Positions 6,532-12,999 of a stretch of DNA of 12,999 nucleotides are shown in pieces. The translations under genes were made by a program, and so were the position numbers. Every line of letters starts with the position of its first letter. The first letter of the stretch is position 1. The notes beneath the pieces were generated by a model. It did no database searches, was not told the DNA's origin, and worked only from the letters and a program-made list of their open reading frames with translations. This DNA is from JALZHR01 sp036389695 (GTDB taxonomy: Bacteria; Acidobacteriota; Blastocatellia; Pyrinomonadales; Pyrinomonadaceae), in NCBI GenBank assembly GCA_036389695.1, contig DASVWG010000472.1, forward strand, positions 1 through 12,999. Reading direction: 5' to 3'.

Positions 6532-6559
6532 AAAAGACAGGCTTGCGAACCTGTCTTTT
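6532..6559 (-). terminator. Rho-independent terminator after the TerC-family gene
   Basis: A perfect 10-bp inverted repeat AAAAGACAGG/CCTGTCTTTT (6532-6541, 6550-6559) with an 8-base loop. On the minus strand the right arm runs into an uninterrupted T tract (CTTTTTTTGC). It lies 27 bases after the TerC stop codon. Confidence 0.88.
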
Positions 6560-6586
6560 GAAATTTTTTATCTGTTTTCAATAAAG

Positions 6587-7354
6587 CTAACTTGACGCAA
6601 TTGCTTTGGCTTCTTCGTCGTCGGCATAAGCGTTGTGCAGATGAACCGGCTCGACTTTTTTCCGCAGGCGCATATTCAAAAGCTCGACGATGACCGAAAA
6701 CGCCATCGCGAAATAGATGTAGCCTTTCGGGATTTTCTGGTGAAAGCCTTCCGCCAGAAGCGTCACGCCGATAAGCAGCAGAAAAGCGAGCGCGAGCATT
6801 TTCACGGTCGGATGCCGCTGGACAAACGCGCCGATTGAGCCGGCGAAAAGCATCATCGCGATTATCGAAATGACGACCGCCGCAATCATAATCCAGATAT
6901 TATCGACCATCCCGACCGCCGTTATCACCGAATCGAGCGAAAAAACGATGTCGAGCAGCATAATCTGGACGATAACGCCCGCAAACGAAGCGTAAGCTTT
7001 TTTCGACGCGTGACCTTCTTCGCCTTCGAGCGAGCCGTGAATCTCGTGCGTCGATTTGCCGATTAAAAACAAGCCGCCGATAATCAAAATCAAATCGCGA
7101 CCGGAAATCGGATGCCCGAAAATCGAAAAAAGCGGCTCAATCAAGCCCATCACCCACGTCAGCGAAAACAATAAAATCACGCGCATAATCAAAGCCAGCG
7201 CCAGCCCGATATAGCGCGCTTTCGGCTGCTCGGCGGGCGGCAGCTTGCCCGAAAGAATCGAGATAAAAATTACGTTGTCGATGCCCAGAACGAGCTCGAG
7301 AACGGTCAAAGTCAAAAACGCAATCCAAATTGCAGGGTCAGACAGCCATTCCAT
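6587..7354 (-). CDS. TerC-family integral membrane protein
   Basis: A 255-residue polytopic membrane protein of the TerC/YoaE family with about seven hydrophobic helices. Both family signatures are present: ELVLGIDNVIFI (residues 20-31, with Glu20, Asp26, Asn27) and LLDIVFSLDSVITAVG (133-148, Asp135 and Asp141), acidic intramembrane residues thought to handle metal ions. Members are linked to tellurite resistance, manganese export and metal loading of exported enzymes. A loop at 103-117 is rich in His and Glu, and the tail is short, acidic and cytoplasmic, without CBS or CorC domains. No other ter genes are nearby, so a metal-homeostasis role is likelier than a tellurite operon. AGGAGG lies eight bases before the ATG. 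The gene is monocistronic, bounded by its own promoter and terminator. Confidence 0.93.
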   Translation of the reverse strand: MEWLSDPAIWIAFLTLTVLELVLGIDNVIFISILSGKLPPAEQPKARYIGLALALIMRVILLFSLTWVMGLIEPLFSIFGHPISGRDLILIIGGLFLIGKSTHEIHGSLEGEEGHASKKAYASFAGVIVQIMLLDIVFSLDSVITAVGMVDNIWIMIAAVVISIIAMMLFAGSIGAFVQRHPTVKMLALAFLLLIGVTLLAEGFHQKIPKGYIYFAMAFSVIVELLNMRLRKKVEPVHLHNAYADDEEAKAIASS

Positions 7355-7374
7355 TTATAAAGCCTCCTGAAAAA

Positions 7375-7404
7375 ATATTAATGAGTTGTTGTATTGGGTG
7401 TTAA
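7375..7404 (-). promoter_or_regulatory. Candidate promoter of the TerC-family gene
   Basis: On the minus strand TTAACA (7404-7399) and TAATAT (7380-7375) are separated by 18 bases, about 20 bp before the ATG. It immediately follows the GTCGAGA repeat. No manganese riboswitch (yybP-ykoY type) fits in the short leader. Confidence 0.4.
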
Positions 7405-7406
7405 AA

Positions 7407-7489
7407 AAGTCGAGAGTCGAGAGTCAAGAGTCGAGAGTCAAAAGAGAAATCTTCCTGCTCTCGACTCTCGACTCTTGACTTCTCGACTT
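7407..7489. repeat. GTCGAGA heptamer tandem repeat arranged as a long inverted repeat
   Basis: The left arm (7409-7440) is built of GAGAGTC/GTCGAGA heptamers with one GTCAAGA variant. The right arm (7458-7489) carries the same units in inverted order, including the variant (CTCTTGAC). The two arms pair over about 30 positions, 18 of them in one perfect block, around a loop at 7441-7457. It lies two bases beyond the stop codon of the PPC-like gene and just before the TerC promoter, so the transcript hairpin may end or insulate transcription. Confidence 0.75.
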
Positions 7490-7490
7490 C

Positions 7491-7889
7491 TCATTCGATG
7501 CTGATGCGGAGCGTGTAATTGGAAGCGTTGTGGCGGCGGGCGAAAGCGCGCGGCTGCAGGACGCGGATTTTATAGTCGCCCGTAAATTCCGTTTCGACCG
7601 TGAATCGGATTCCGTCTATGCCGCCGTTGATGTTTTCGCCCGACGGCGCGAAGATGACGAATCCGGCGCTGCCGCCGGTCTCCAGTTTGAGCTTTAACGT
7701 CTGACCGGCGCGCACGACGGTGATGTAATCGATATATTTATAACCCGTCACGCGACCTCGAAGCGTCGCGGACGAAGCGCCGCGTGCGAAACGAACGCGA
7801 ACGCGCGCCTGCGCTCCGACCTGGTTGGCGGAAGCGAGCAAAGCGAGAGCGGTTAAAAATATCGCCGTCAAAGCGCATTTTCTGAACAT
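7491..7889 (-). CDS. Small secreted beta-sandwich protein, PPC-like
   Basis: A 132-residue exported protein. Residues 1-26 are a signal peptide ending in VGAQA. The rest reads as a single all-beta domain like the bacterial pre-peptidase C-terminal (PPC) domain: ATLRGRVTGYKYIDYITVVRAGQTLKLKLETGG (41-73), then GFVIFAPSGENI (76-87), FTGDYKIRVLQPRAFARRHNASNYTLRISI (102-131). The order of AGQ, FAP-G, GDY-IRV and NYTL blocks is typical of PPC domains, which usually sit as accessory domains on secreted peptidases; a free-standing copy suggests a binding or inhibitory role, but this is inference. It starts 48 bases after the amidohydrolase stop, with a GGAG about 15 bases upstream (long spacing), and may be cotranscribed with it. 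Confidence 0.7.
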   Translation of the reverse strand: MFRKCALTAIFLTALALLASANQVGAQARVRVRFARGASSATLRGRVTGYKYIDYITVVRAGQTLKLKLETGGSAGFVIFAPSGENINGGIDGIRFTVETEFTGDYKIRVLQPRAFARRHNASNYTLRISIE

Positions 7890-7937
7890 TGGATTTTAAA
7901 TTTTCTCCAAATAAAATCTGCCGTCAACAAAAAGATT

Positions 7938-9545
7938 TTATCGCCCGCGCCCGCTGCCGTAAAGCGGCACGCCCGGCATTTTGCCGGTCATTTTCTGCCC
8001 GTCGAAAACGATTTCGCCGTTGACGACGACGGCTTGAAAGCCTTCGGCGTACTGGTGCGGATTTTCAAACGTCGCTTTATCGGCGATTTTGTTTTCGTCA
8101 AAAATCACCAAATCAGCCGCCATGCCTTCGCGGATTTGCCCGCGGTCGCGCAGGTTGAAAGTCTGCGCGGGCAGCGAAGTCATTTTGCGAATCGCGTCTT
8201 CGAGCGAAATGATTTTCTGATTGCGCACGTATTCGCTCAAAACGCGCGCGTTGTTGCCGTAGCCGCGCGGATGCGGCACGCCCGCGCCAAATGTGCGCAC
8301 GCTGCTGTCCGAAGCAATCATCGTAAACGGCTCGCGCAAAATGTTTTTCACGTCTTCCTCGCTCATCACGCGATAAACCATCGACGCGCCGCCTTTCTCA
8401 TACATCTCGAAAATCTGCTCAATCTGCGCGTCAAGCTTCTTTTTGCCGCGCGTCAACTTTGTAATTTCGGCGATGTTTTTGCCGTTAAATTCGGGATTCG
8501 GCGCGTAAGAAGCGACGTAGGCGAAGCTGTAATCCTTAAAATCCTTTTTCTTCAACTCTTCCTTCATTTCTTTGACGATTTTCTCGCGCGTCGCCGCGTC
8601 AGCCAAGCGTTTTTTGCCTTCCGCCACGCCGCCCGCGACCGCCCACGTCGGCATCCGCGCCGTCAGCGAAGTCGAAGAAGCCGTGTAAACGTATTGGTCG
8701 ACCGTCACGCTCAAACCGCGTGTCCGAGCCGATTTGACCAAACCGATGGTCGTCGGGCTGTTGCCCCAAAGAGCTTTACTGGAAATTTTAAAATGCGAGA
8801 TTTCGACCGGCATATTCGCCTGCTCGCCGATGTTGATGGCTTCTTCGATGGCTTTGACGACGTCCGTTCCTTCGTCGCGGATATGGCTGGCGTAGACGCC
8901 GCCGTAGCGCGAAGCAACTTTCGCCAGCCCGACGACTTCTTCGGTTTTCGCAAAGGTGCCGGGCAGATAAATCAAGCCGGTCGAAAAGCCGACCGCGCCG
9001 TCCTTCATCGCCTGCTCGACCATCTGCTCCATTTTCGTTTGTTCTTCGGCGGTCGGCGCGCGATTATCCAAGCCCAACACTTTGGCGCGCACCGTATTAT
9101 GACCGATGAGCGCGGCGAGATTGACGGCGAGCGGCTTTTCCTTCATTTGTCCGAGAAATTCCTTAATGTCGGTCGCCGAGCCGCCGCAGTTTCCGGTAAC
9201 GAGCGAAGTCACGCCCATCCGCACAAAATTTTCCGCGTTCGGATTGCCGTAAATCTCTTCGACGTGCGTGTGGACGTCGATAAATCCCGGCGCGACGATT
9301 TTATTCTGCGCGTCAATCGTTTCTTTCGCTTCATTCGCATTGATATTTCCGACTTTGATGATTTTGCCGTTTTTAATGCCGATTGCGCCGCGAAACCAAG
9401 GGTTGCCCGTGCCGTCAACGATTCGTGCATTGATGATGGCTAAATCGTAAGACTTTTCATTTTGAGCGGCGGAAAGCTCGATTGGGACTAATAAGGCAAA
9501 ATTCAACAGCAAAACAAATGCCAGCAATAAATACACGATTTTCAT
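7938..9545 (-). CDS. Exported N-acyl-D-amino-acid deacylase (D-aminoacylase family amidohydrolase)
   Basis: A 535-residue amidohydrolase of the D-aminoacylase (amidohydrolase 3) group, removing acyl groups from N-acyl-D-amino acids in characterised relatives. The metal site is complete: PGFIDVHTH (His92, His94), the family-specific bridging Cys in TGNCGG (Cys120), YASHIRDEG (His221), EISHFK (His251) and ASDSS (Asp413). The small N-terminal and C-terminal beta parts (YDLAIINARIVDGTG at 33-47 and DLVIFD near the end) frame the barrel. A signal peptide (residues 1-28) places it outside the cytoplasm, where it could act on D-amino-acid-containing peptides or peptidoglycan fragments. The frame remains open upstream to 9725, but the ATG at 9545 is chosen because the signal peptide begins there. 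No Shine-Dalgarno is visible. It is divergent from the kelch gene. Confidence 0.92.
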   Translation of the reverse strand: MKIVYLLLAFVLLLNFALLVPIELSAAQNEKSYDLAIINARIVDGTGNPWFRGAIGIKNGKIIKVGNINANEAKETIDAQNKIVAPGFIDVHTHVEEIYGNPNAENFVRMGVTSLVTGNCGGSATDIKEFLGQMKEKPLAVNLAALIGHNTVRAKVLGLDNRAPTAEEQTKMEQMVEQAMKDGAVGFSTGLIYLPGTFAKTEEVVGLAKVASRYGGVYASHIRDEGTDVVKAIEEAINIGEQANMPVEISHFKISSKALWGNSPTTIGLVKSARTRGLSVTVDQYVYTASSTSLTARMPTWAVAGGVAEGKKRLADAATREKIVKEMKEELKKKDFKDYSFAYVASYAPNPEFNGKNIAEITKLTRGKKKLDAQIEQIFEMYEKGGASMVYRVMSEEDVKNILREPFTMIASDSSVRTFGAGVPHPRGYGNNARVLSEYVRNQKIISLEDAIRKMTSLPAQTFNLRDRGQIREGMAADLVIFDENKIADKATFENPHQYAEGFQAVVVNGEIVFDGQKMTGKMPGVPLYGSGRGR

Positions 9546-9693
9546 AATTTTTTCGGAGAAATTGAATGTAAGCAAAATTAAACCACGAAACAGTTTAAAT
9601 GAAAACAATTTCAAACGAAAAATGTTGAAATACGCGTCAATCCGGTTTACGCTTACAGACGTTAAAATTACAGTCGTTTCAAAAGGAAAAAGG
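9546..9693. promoter_or_regulatory. Divergent intergenic region between the amidohydrolase and kelch genes
   Basis: This 148-bp AT-rich spacer must hold promoters for both directions. On the plus strand TTGAAA (9625-9630) with TACGCT 17 bases downstream is a weak candidate. A perfect 7-bp inverted repeat ATTTCAA (9608-9614)/TTGAAAT (9625-9631) overlaps that -35 and could be an operator. Neither assignment is strong. Confidence 0.3.
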
Positions 9694-11256
9694 ATGAAAA
9701 AACACTGGAAAAAATTTATCGCCATGATGCTACTTTCGTGGCTGGTCGGCGCCGGAACGGTGACAATCTATCTGTCTGAATACGCGGCGGAAGATTTTTT
9801 CATCCATGATTTGATTCCGTTTTTTCTGATTCTGGCGATTTTCGGTTTTTTGTTTTGTGTTCTTTCAATGACTGCTCTGCTTTTTCTAAAAGAAAAGTTG
9901 AAAAGCCGTCTGGCTTTGACGATTAATCCGCTTATCAGCATTGTTTCGGTCGCCGCTCCGGTTGCTCTTTATACGGGTTTAAGAGCTTTCGTTTATAATA
10001 ATCTTCCGGTTGCCGAGTTTGTCCTGCTGACCTCGGCGTTTTTCGCTGCGGGCTTCGCTTTCGGACTCGCGTTTCTTTGGTTTTATCGCTGGAGAAAATG
10101 GCTGCCGACGCTCACATACATTTTTTTAATATGTGCCGCGATGTGGTTTATCCCGAATTCGATTCCGCACATTAACGAGGCTTTGCTTTCCGATAAAGCG
10201 AACGGAGCAGTGGCGCGGGCGGCTCAAATGTCCGAACCGCGCTCGGCACATACCGCGACACTGCTGAAAAACGGGCGCGTTTTGCTGGTCGGCGGGATGG
10301 TTTCGGTTCTCGGTCAGGAACTGCCGACGGCTTCCGCCGAAATATTCGACCCGCAGACGAACACGTTTGAGCCGGCTGGAAAAATGCTCGTGCCGCGCGC
10401 CGGACACACGGCAACTCTTTTGGACAACGGCGATGTTTTAATCACCGGCGGCGTTGACGAGAAGCAGCCTGTCTCAAGCGCCGAATTATACCGTGCGGCG
10501 AGCGGAAATTTCGCTGCCGTCGGCTCGATGCAGGTTTCGCGCGAGCGCCACTCAGCCACTTTGCTGAAAAACGGAACGGTTTTGATAACGGGCGGAACGA
10601 TTGCCCAGCCGAGCGACCAAGCCGAGATTTACGAGCCGCAAAGCCAAGCTTTTCGCATAATCGCGCGGATGAACGCGCGGCGCGCCGCGCAAACCTCGAC
10701 GCTTTTGACCGATGGTCGAGTGTTAATCGCGGGCGGAGCGGAAAGTCCGGTTTCGATTTTACCGAGCGTGGAAATTTTTGACCCTGGCACCGAATCGTTT
10801 CAACCCGACGGGCAAATGCAAGCCAGCCGCTACAAACATTCCGCCGTTTTGATGCCGGACGGCAAAGTTTTTTTGCTGGGCGGCGCTGATGAAAGAGATT
10901 GGTCGGGGCGGCGCAACAGCGTCGAAGTTTACGACCCGGCGAAGCACGCCTCGCAAATTGTCGGTAATATGAATCGCGCCCGTTTCAAAATTCCGAATTC
11001 CGTTGTTTTATTAAGCGGCGAAAAGATTATAGTCGGCGGCGCGGGACGCCGCGTCGAGATTTTTGATAAAGCGACCGGCAGTTTTCTGGTCAGCAGTGGA
11101 AGTTTGGAAGACGAATGGTTTTATGCTACCGCCACGCCTTTGCCCGACGGCAGAGTCTTTATCGCAGGCGGTTATAACAATTCGCTGATTCCGACCACAC
11201 AAACCTGGCTTTATCAACCGCAGGCATTAACAGCGCAAATTTTGCCTGAATATTAA
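9694..11256 (+). CDS. Five-helix membrane protein with a kelch-repeat beta-propeller
   Basis: A 520-residue protein of two halves. Residues 1-155 contain about five membrane helices (roughly 8-27, 40-66, 76-95, 107-130, 136-153). Residues 179-510 are a propeller of seven kelch-type repeats, each of the form M-x-x-x-R-x-x-H-x-A-T-L-L-x-x-G-x-V-L-x-x-GG...E-I-F-D-P-x-T-x-x-F (for example AHTATLLKNGRVLLVGG and HSAVLMPDGKVFLLGG). The last repeat, PLPDGRVFIAGG, may close the ring. An odd number of helices would put the propeller on the opposite side from the N-terminus; with the positively charged MKKHWKK inside, it faces the periplasm. Propellers usually bind proteins or sugars; no enzyme motif is seen. 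The start at 9694 is chosen for AAGGA eight bases upstream and the signal-anchor beginning there; the frame is open from 9562. A terminator follows. Confidence 0.83.
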   Translation: MKKHWKKFIAMMLLSWLVGAGTVTIYLSEYAAEDFFIHDLIPFFLILAIFGFLFCVLSMTALLFLKEKLKSRLALTINPLISIVSVAAPVALYTGLRAFVYNNLPVAEFVLLTSAFFAAGFAFGLAFLWFYRWRKWLPTLTYIFLICAAMWFIPNSIPHINEALLSDKANGAVARAAQMSEPRSAHTATLLKNGRVLLVGGMVSVLGQELPTASAEIFDPQTNTFEPAGKMLVPRAGHTATLLDNGDVLITGGVDEKQPVSSAELYRAASGNFAAVGSMQVSRERHSATLLKNGTVLITGGTIAQPSDQAEIYEPQSQAFRIIARMNARRAAQTSTLLTDGRVLIAGGAESPVSILPSVEIFDPGTESFQPDGQMQASRYKHSAVLMPDGKVFLLGGADERDWSGRRNSVEVYDPAKHASQIVGNMNRARFKIPNSVVLLSGEKIIVGGAGRRVEIFDKATGSFLVSSGSLEDEWFYATATPLPDGRVFIAGGYNNSLIPTTQTWLYQPQALTAQILPEY

Positions 11257-11258
11257 TC

Positions 11259-11287
11259 AAAGGACAGAAACTCGCTTTCTGCCTTTT
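11259..11287 (+). terminator. Terminator after the kelch gene
   Basis: AAAGGACAGAAA and TTTCTGCCTTTT surround a 5-base loop (CTCGC), pairing over 11 positions with one bulged A. The stem ends in a short T run and begins two bases after the kelch stop codon. Confidence 0.7.
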
Positions 11288-11347
11288 AAGCCCGAGAGTA
11301 AACAATTGTCCATGACTCATTATTTTTACAGATATATAAAGCACTGC

Positions 11348-11377
11348 TTGTCAGGCTTTTGCTGTTTACAGTAGAAT
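11348..11377 (+). promoter_or_regulatory. Candidate sigma70 promoter of the SGNH hydrolase-carbamoyltransferase unit
   Basis: TTGTCA (11348-11353) and TAGAAT (11372-11377) are separated by 18 bases, both near consensus. The -10 overlaps the first in-frame ATG at 11376, so transcription would begin near 11384. That favours the downstream ATG at 11406 as the true start. Confidence 0.5.
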
Positions 11378-11405
11378 GAGGGGTTCAAATTTCCCACGCT
11401 CAAAA

Positions 11406-12668
11406 ATGGAACAGAATCAAACAGACAAACGCCGCACGAAAAAAAAGGAGCGCGTTTTCAAATTGCTGCTCATCACGTGCGGTTTTATTTTCGGCTTGCT
11501 CGTGCTGGAAATCTGCCTGCGCGTGGTCGATTATTCGTATCCCGAATTTTATCAGCCGGACGAATCGCGCGGTTATTCCTTGATACCGAATATGCAGGGC
11601 TGGTATCGAAAGGAAGGCGAAAGCTTCGTCAGCATCAACTCGGACGGTCTGCGCGATGAAGAGCACGCGCTGGAAAAACCGGCTGACGTTTTTCGCATCG
11701 CGATTATCGGCGATTCTTATTCGGAAGCGCCGCAAGTAATGGTGGAAAACGCTTATTGGCGAGTGTTGCGGGCGCGGCTCGAAGCGTGCGGCGCGTTCGG
11801 CGGACGGCGCGTCGAGACGATAAATTTCGGCGTCTCCGGTTACAGCACGGCGCAGGAGCTTGTCACCTTGCGCGAGAAAGTCTGGCGTTACTCGCCGGAT
11901 TTGGTTCTGCTCGCCATGACGACGAACAATGATATGACGGACAATCTGCGGCATTTCAAAAAAACGCCGATTCCGTATTACGTTTATCAGGACGGCGCGC
12001 TTGTTTTAGACAACAGCTTCCGCGACGATAAATCTTTTCGCGCCCGCAATTCGACGCTCGCGCGGCTCGGCACGTGGCTGCACAATCATCTGCGTTTCGT
12101 GCAGGCGATTCACGAAATTCAGGTCGGGCTGAAATATCGTTACAACGCGTGGCGGCGCGGCGAAACGACGCAAAATCAAACTTCGCCGCCGACGAATACA
12201 AATTCGGCGCAAACGAACATAAAACCCGCGCCGCCGGGCGAAACCGGCATCGACAATCAGGTTTATCGCGCGCCGCCGGACGAATTTTGGAAAGAAGCGT
12301 GGCGCGTCACCGAAGGCATTTTGTCGCTGATGAAAACGGAAGTCGAAAATCATCAGGCGCGATTCGTCGTCGTGACTTTGAGCAACGGCATACAGGTTAA
12401 CCCGGACGCGGCGACGCGCGAAGGATTTGCCAAAGGCGTCGGCGCGGACGATTTATTTTATCCCGACCGGCGAATCAAAGCTTGGGGCGACGCAAGCGGC
12501 GTCGAGGTGATAAATCTCGCGCCGGATTTGCTGCGATACGCCGAGCGAAATAATGTGTTGCTGCACGGCTTCGGCGAAAATCTCGGCTACGGGCACTGGA
12601 ACGCGGAAGGTCATCGCGTCGCGGGCGAAACGCTCGCCGAAAAACTCTGTCACAATAACGCGCCCTGA
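11406..12668 (+). CDS. Membrane-anchored SGNH/GDSL-type hydrolase
   Basis: A 420-residue protein with a basic N-terminus, one membrane helix (about residues 18-38) and an extracytoplasmic SGNH hydrolase domain. Block I is IAIIGDSYSEA (catalytic Ser104). The oxyanion Gly is in NFGVSGYST (Gly142), the block III Asn/Asp in TTNNDM (174-176), and the catalytic His in GHWNAEGHRVA (His403). A Pro/Thr/Asn-rich low-complexity insert lies at about 254-283. Family members are esterases, acetyltransferases or deacetylases of sugars. The carbamoyltransferase gene follows after 37 bases on the same strand, and SGNH proteins of this form are often found beside NodU/CmcH-like carbamoyltransferases and SxtJ-type small membrane proteins, so a shared glycan or metabolite modification role is likely. 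The start at 11406 is preferred over 11376 because of the promoter position; neither has a clear Shine-Dalgarno. Confidence 0.83.
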   Translation: MEQNQTDKRRTKKKERVFKLLLITCGFIFGLLVLEICLRVVDYSYPEFYQPDESRGYSLIPNMQGWYRKEGESFVSINSDGLRDEEHALEKPADVFRIAIIGDSYSEAPQVMVENAYWRVLRARLEACGAFGGRRVETINFGVSGYSTAQELVTLREKVWRYSPDLVLLAMTTNNDMTDNLRHFKKTPIPYYVYQDGALVLDNSFRDDKSFRARNSTLARLGTWLHNHLRFVQAIHEIQVGLKYRYNAWRRGETTQNQTSPPTNTNSAQTNIKPAPPGETGIDNQVYRAPPDEFWKEAWRVTEGILSLMKTEVENHQARFVVVTLSNGIQVNPDAATREGFAKGVGADDLFYPDRRIKAWGDASGVEVINLAPDLLRYAERNNVLLHGFGENLGYGHWNAEGHRVAGETLAEKLCHNNAP

Positions 12669-12705
12669 CATTTTTTATAAGATTCAAAAATAAAATCTTT
12701 TCGCC

Positions 12706-12999
12706 ATGTATATTCTCGGCATCTCGGCTCATTATCACGACGCGGCGGCGTGTCTTCTGAAAGACGGAGAAATCGTTGCCGCCGCGCAAGAGGAAAGATT
12801 CACGCGCCGCAAGCACGACGCGCGGTTTCCGTCGTCGGCGATTGAATTTTGCCTGCGCCGCGCTCGCATAGAGACGCGAGAGGTCGATTTCGTCGTTTAT
12901 TATGAAAAGCCGCTGACCAAGTTTGAACGGCTGCTCGAAACCTACATCGACTACGCGCCGGACGGTCTCCGCTCGTTCATCAAAGCCATGCCCGTGTGG
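12706..12999 (+). CDS. Carbamoyltransferase, NodU/CmcH family (partial, N-terminal 98 residues)
   Basis: Only the N-terminus is in the window; the frame is open to the right edge. It opens with MYILGISAHYHDAAACLLKD, the family's G-I-S-x-x-H-D-x-A-A phosphate-binding block (His9, His11, Asp12), followed by EIVAAAQEERFTRRKHDARFP (22-42), the conserved E-E-R-F-x-R-x-K-x-D-x-x-F-P motif. These ASKHA-fold enzymes transfer a carbamoyl group from carbamoyl phosphate (via carbamoyl-AMP) to a hydroxyl of a nodulation factor, antibiotic, toxin or polysaccharide. Full-length members have about 550-600 residues. No Shine-Dalgarno is visible before the ATG, but the conserved motif begins right at this methionine. 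It is probably cotranscribed with the SGNH hydrolase gene. Confidence 0.92.
   Translation, partial: MYILGISAHYHDAAACLLKDGEIVAAAQEERFTRRKHDARFPSSAIEFCLRRARIETREVDFVVYYEKPLTKFERLLETYIDYAPDGLRSFIKAMPVW

Noticed and set aside
7355..7406. Manganese (yybP-ykoY) riboswitch in front of the TerC gene
   Set aside because: The leader between the candidate promoter and the start codon is far too short, and none of the conserved internal loops is visible.
7407..7489. Possible short CRISPR-like array
   Set aside because: The repeat unit is seven bases without spacers, and the second half is inverted; no cas genes are present.
7912..7940. Inverted repeat TAAAATCT/AGATTTTA around the amidohydrolase stop codon as a terminator
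   Set aside because: The arms are short and AT-rich with a 13-base loop, include the stop codon and lack a T tract. Too weak to call.
8034..9443. Long plus-strand open frame (469 codons) opposite the amidohydrolase
   Set aside because: It mirrors a complete D-aminoacylase gene with all catalytic motifs. Its translation is rich in Arg, His and Phe with no recognisable domain, as expected for the antisense frame of a gene with GC-biased codons.
9562..9693. N-terminal extension of the kelch protein by 44 codons
   Set aside because: A good ribosome binding site and a natural membrane-protein start lie at 9694; the extension reads as non-coding AT-rich sequence.
9546..9725. N-terminal extension of the amidohydrolase by 60 codons
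   Set aside because: The extension covers the divergent promoter region and the start of the kelch gene, and the signal peptide begins exactly at the ATG at 9545.
11400..11954. Minus-strand open frame (184 codons) opposite the SGNH hydrolase
   Set aside because: Antisense of a gene with intact catalytic blocks; no motif or ribosome binding site of its own.
12679..12699. Small hairpin AAGATT/AATCTT between the SGNH and carbamoyltransferase genes
   Set aside because: Six AT-rich pairs only; unlikely to stop transcription between two linked genes.

Overview
The window looks like a chromosomal segment of a moderate-GC (about half GC, AT-richer at the left end) Gram-negative bacterium, most likely an acidobacterium of the Blastocatellia/Pyrinomonadaceae type. 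That placement is inferred from the style of the proteins: Asn/Ala/Thr-rich lipoprotein linkers, many small secreted beta proteins, and a kelch and carbamoyltransferase complement. No rRNA or other marker gene is present to confirm it. No rRNA, tRNA, CRISPR array, integrase or transposase gene was found.

Left edge (1-703): an AT-rich minus-strand pair of overlapping genes of unknown function, a 121-residue soluble protein with a Cys-containing tail followed by the start of a membrane protein, with its own candidate promoter. Next, all on the minus strand, come a lipoprotein of the M29 aminopeptidase fold that seems to have lost several metal ligands (790-2055) and a lipoprotein of the KynB/cyclase metal-hydrolase family (2439-3251). 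A roughly 190-bp nested palindrome (MITE-like, 2227-2415) lies between these two genes.

Middle (3478-6415, minus strand): a co-directional run, read from the right, of a 73-residue unknown protein, a stray signal-peptide-like ORF, a secreted DUF2268/GldB-like zinc protease (HESCH), a frameshifted beta-lactamase-family serine hydrolase and an NTF2-like protein. Gaps are small and one promoter is visible in front of the first gene. A TerC-family membrane protein (6587-7354) follows with its own terminator and promoter, then a small secreted PPC-like beta-sandwich protein (7491-7889) and an exported D-aminoacylase-type amidohydrolase (7938-9545). A GTCGAGA heptamer inverted repeat separates TerC from the PPC-like gene.

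Right part (9694-12999, plus strand): divergently from the amidohydrolase begins a protein with five membrane segments fused to a seven-repeat kelch propeller. After a terminator comes a membrane-anchored SGNH hydrolase followed closely by a NodU/CmcH-type carbamoyltransferase that runs off the window. This last pair probably opens a gene cluster for modifying a glycan or secondary metabolite.

Most genes encode envelope or exported proteins: lipoproteins, secreted hydrolases and integral membrane proteins. The most interesting points are the hydrolase-carbamoyltransferase pair, the apparently inactive M29 lipoprotein, the frameshifted serine hydrolase, the two structured repeats and the unexplained pair at the left edge.
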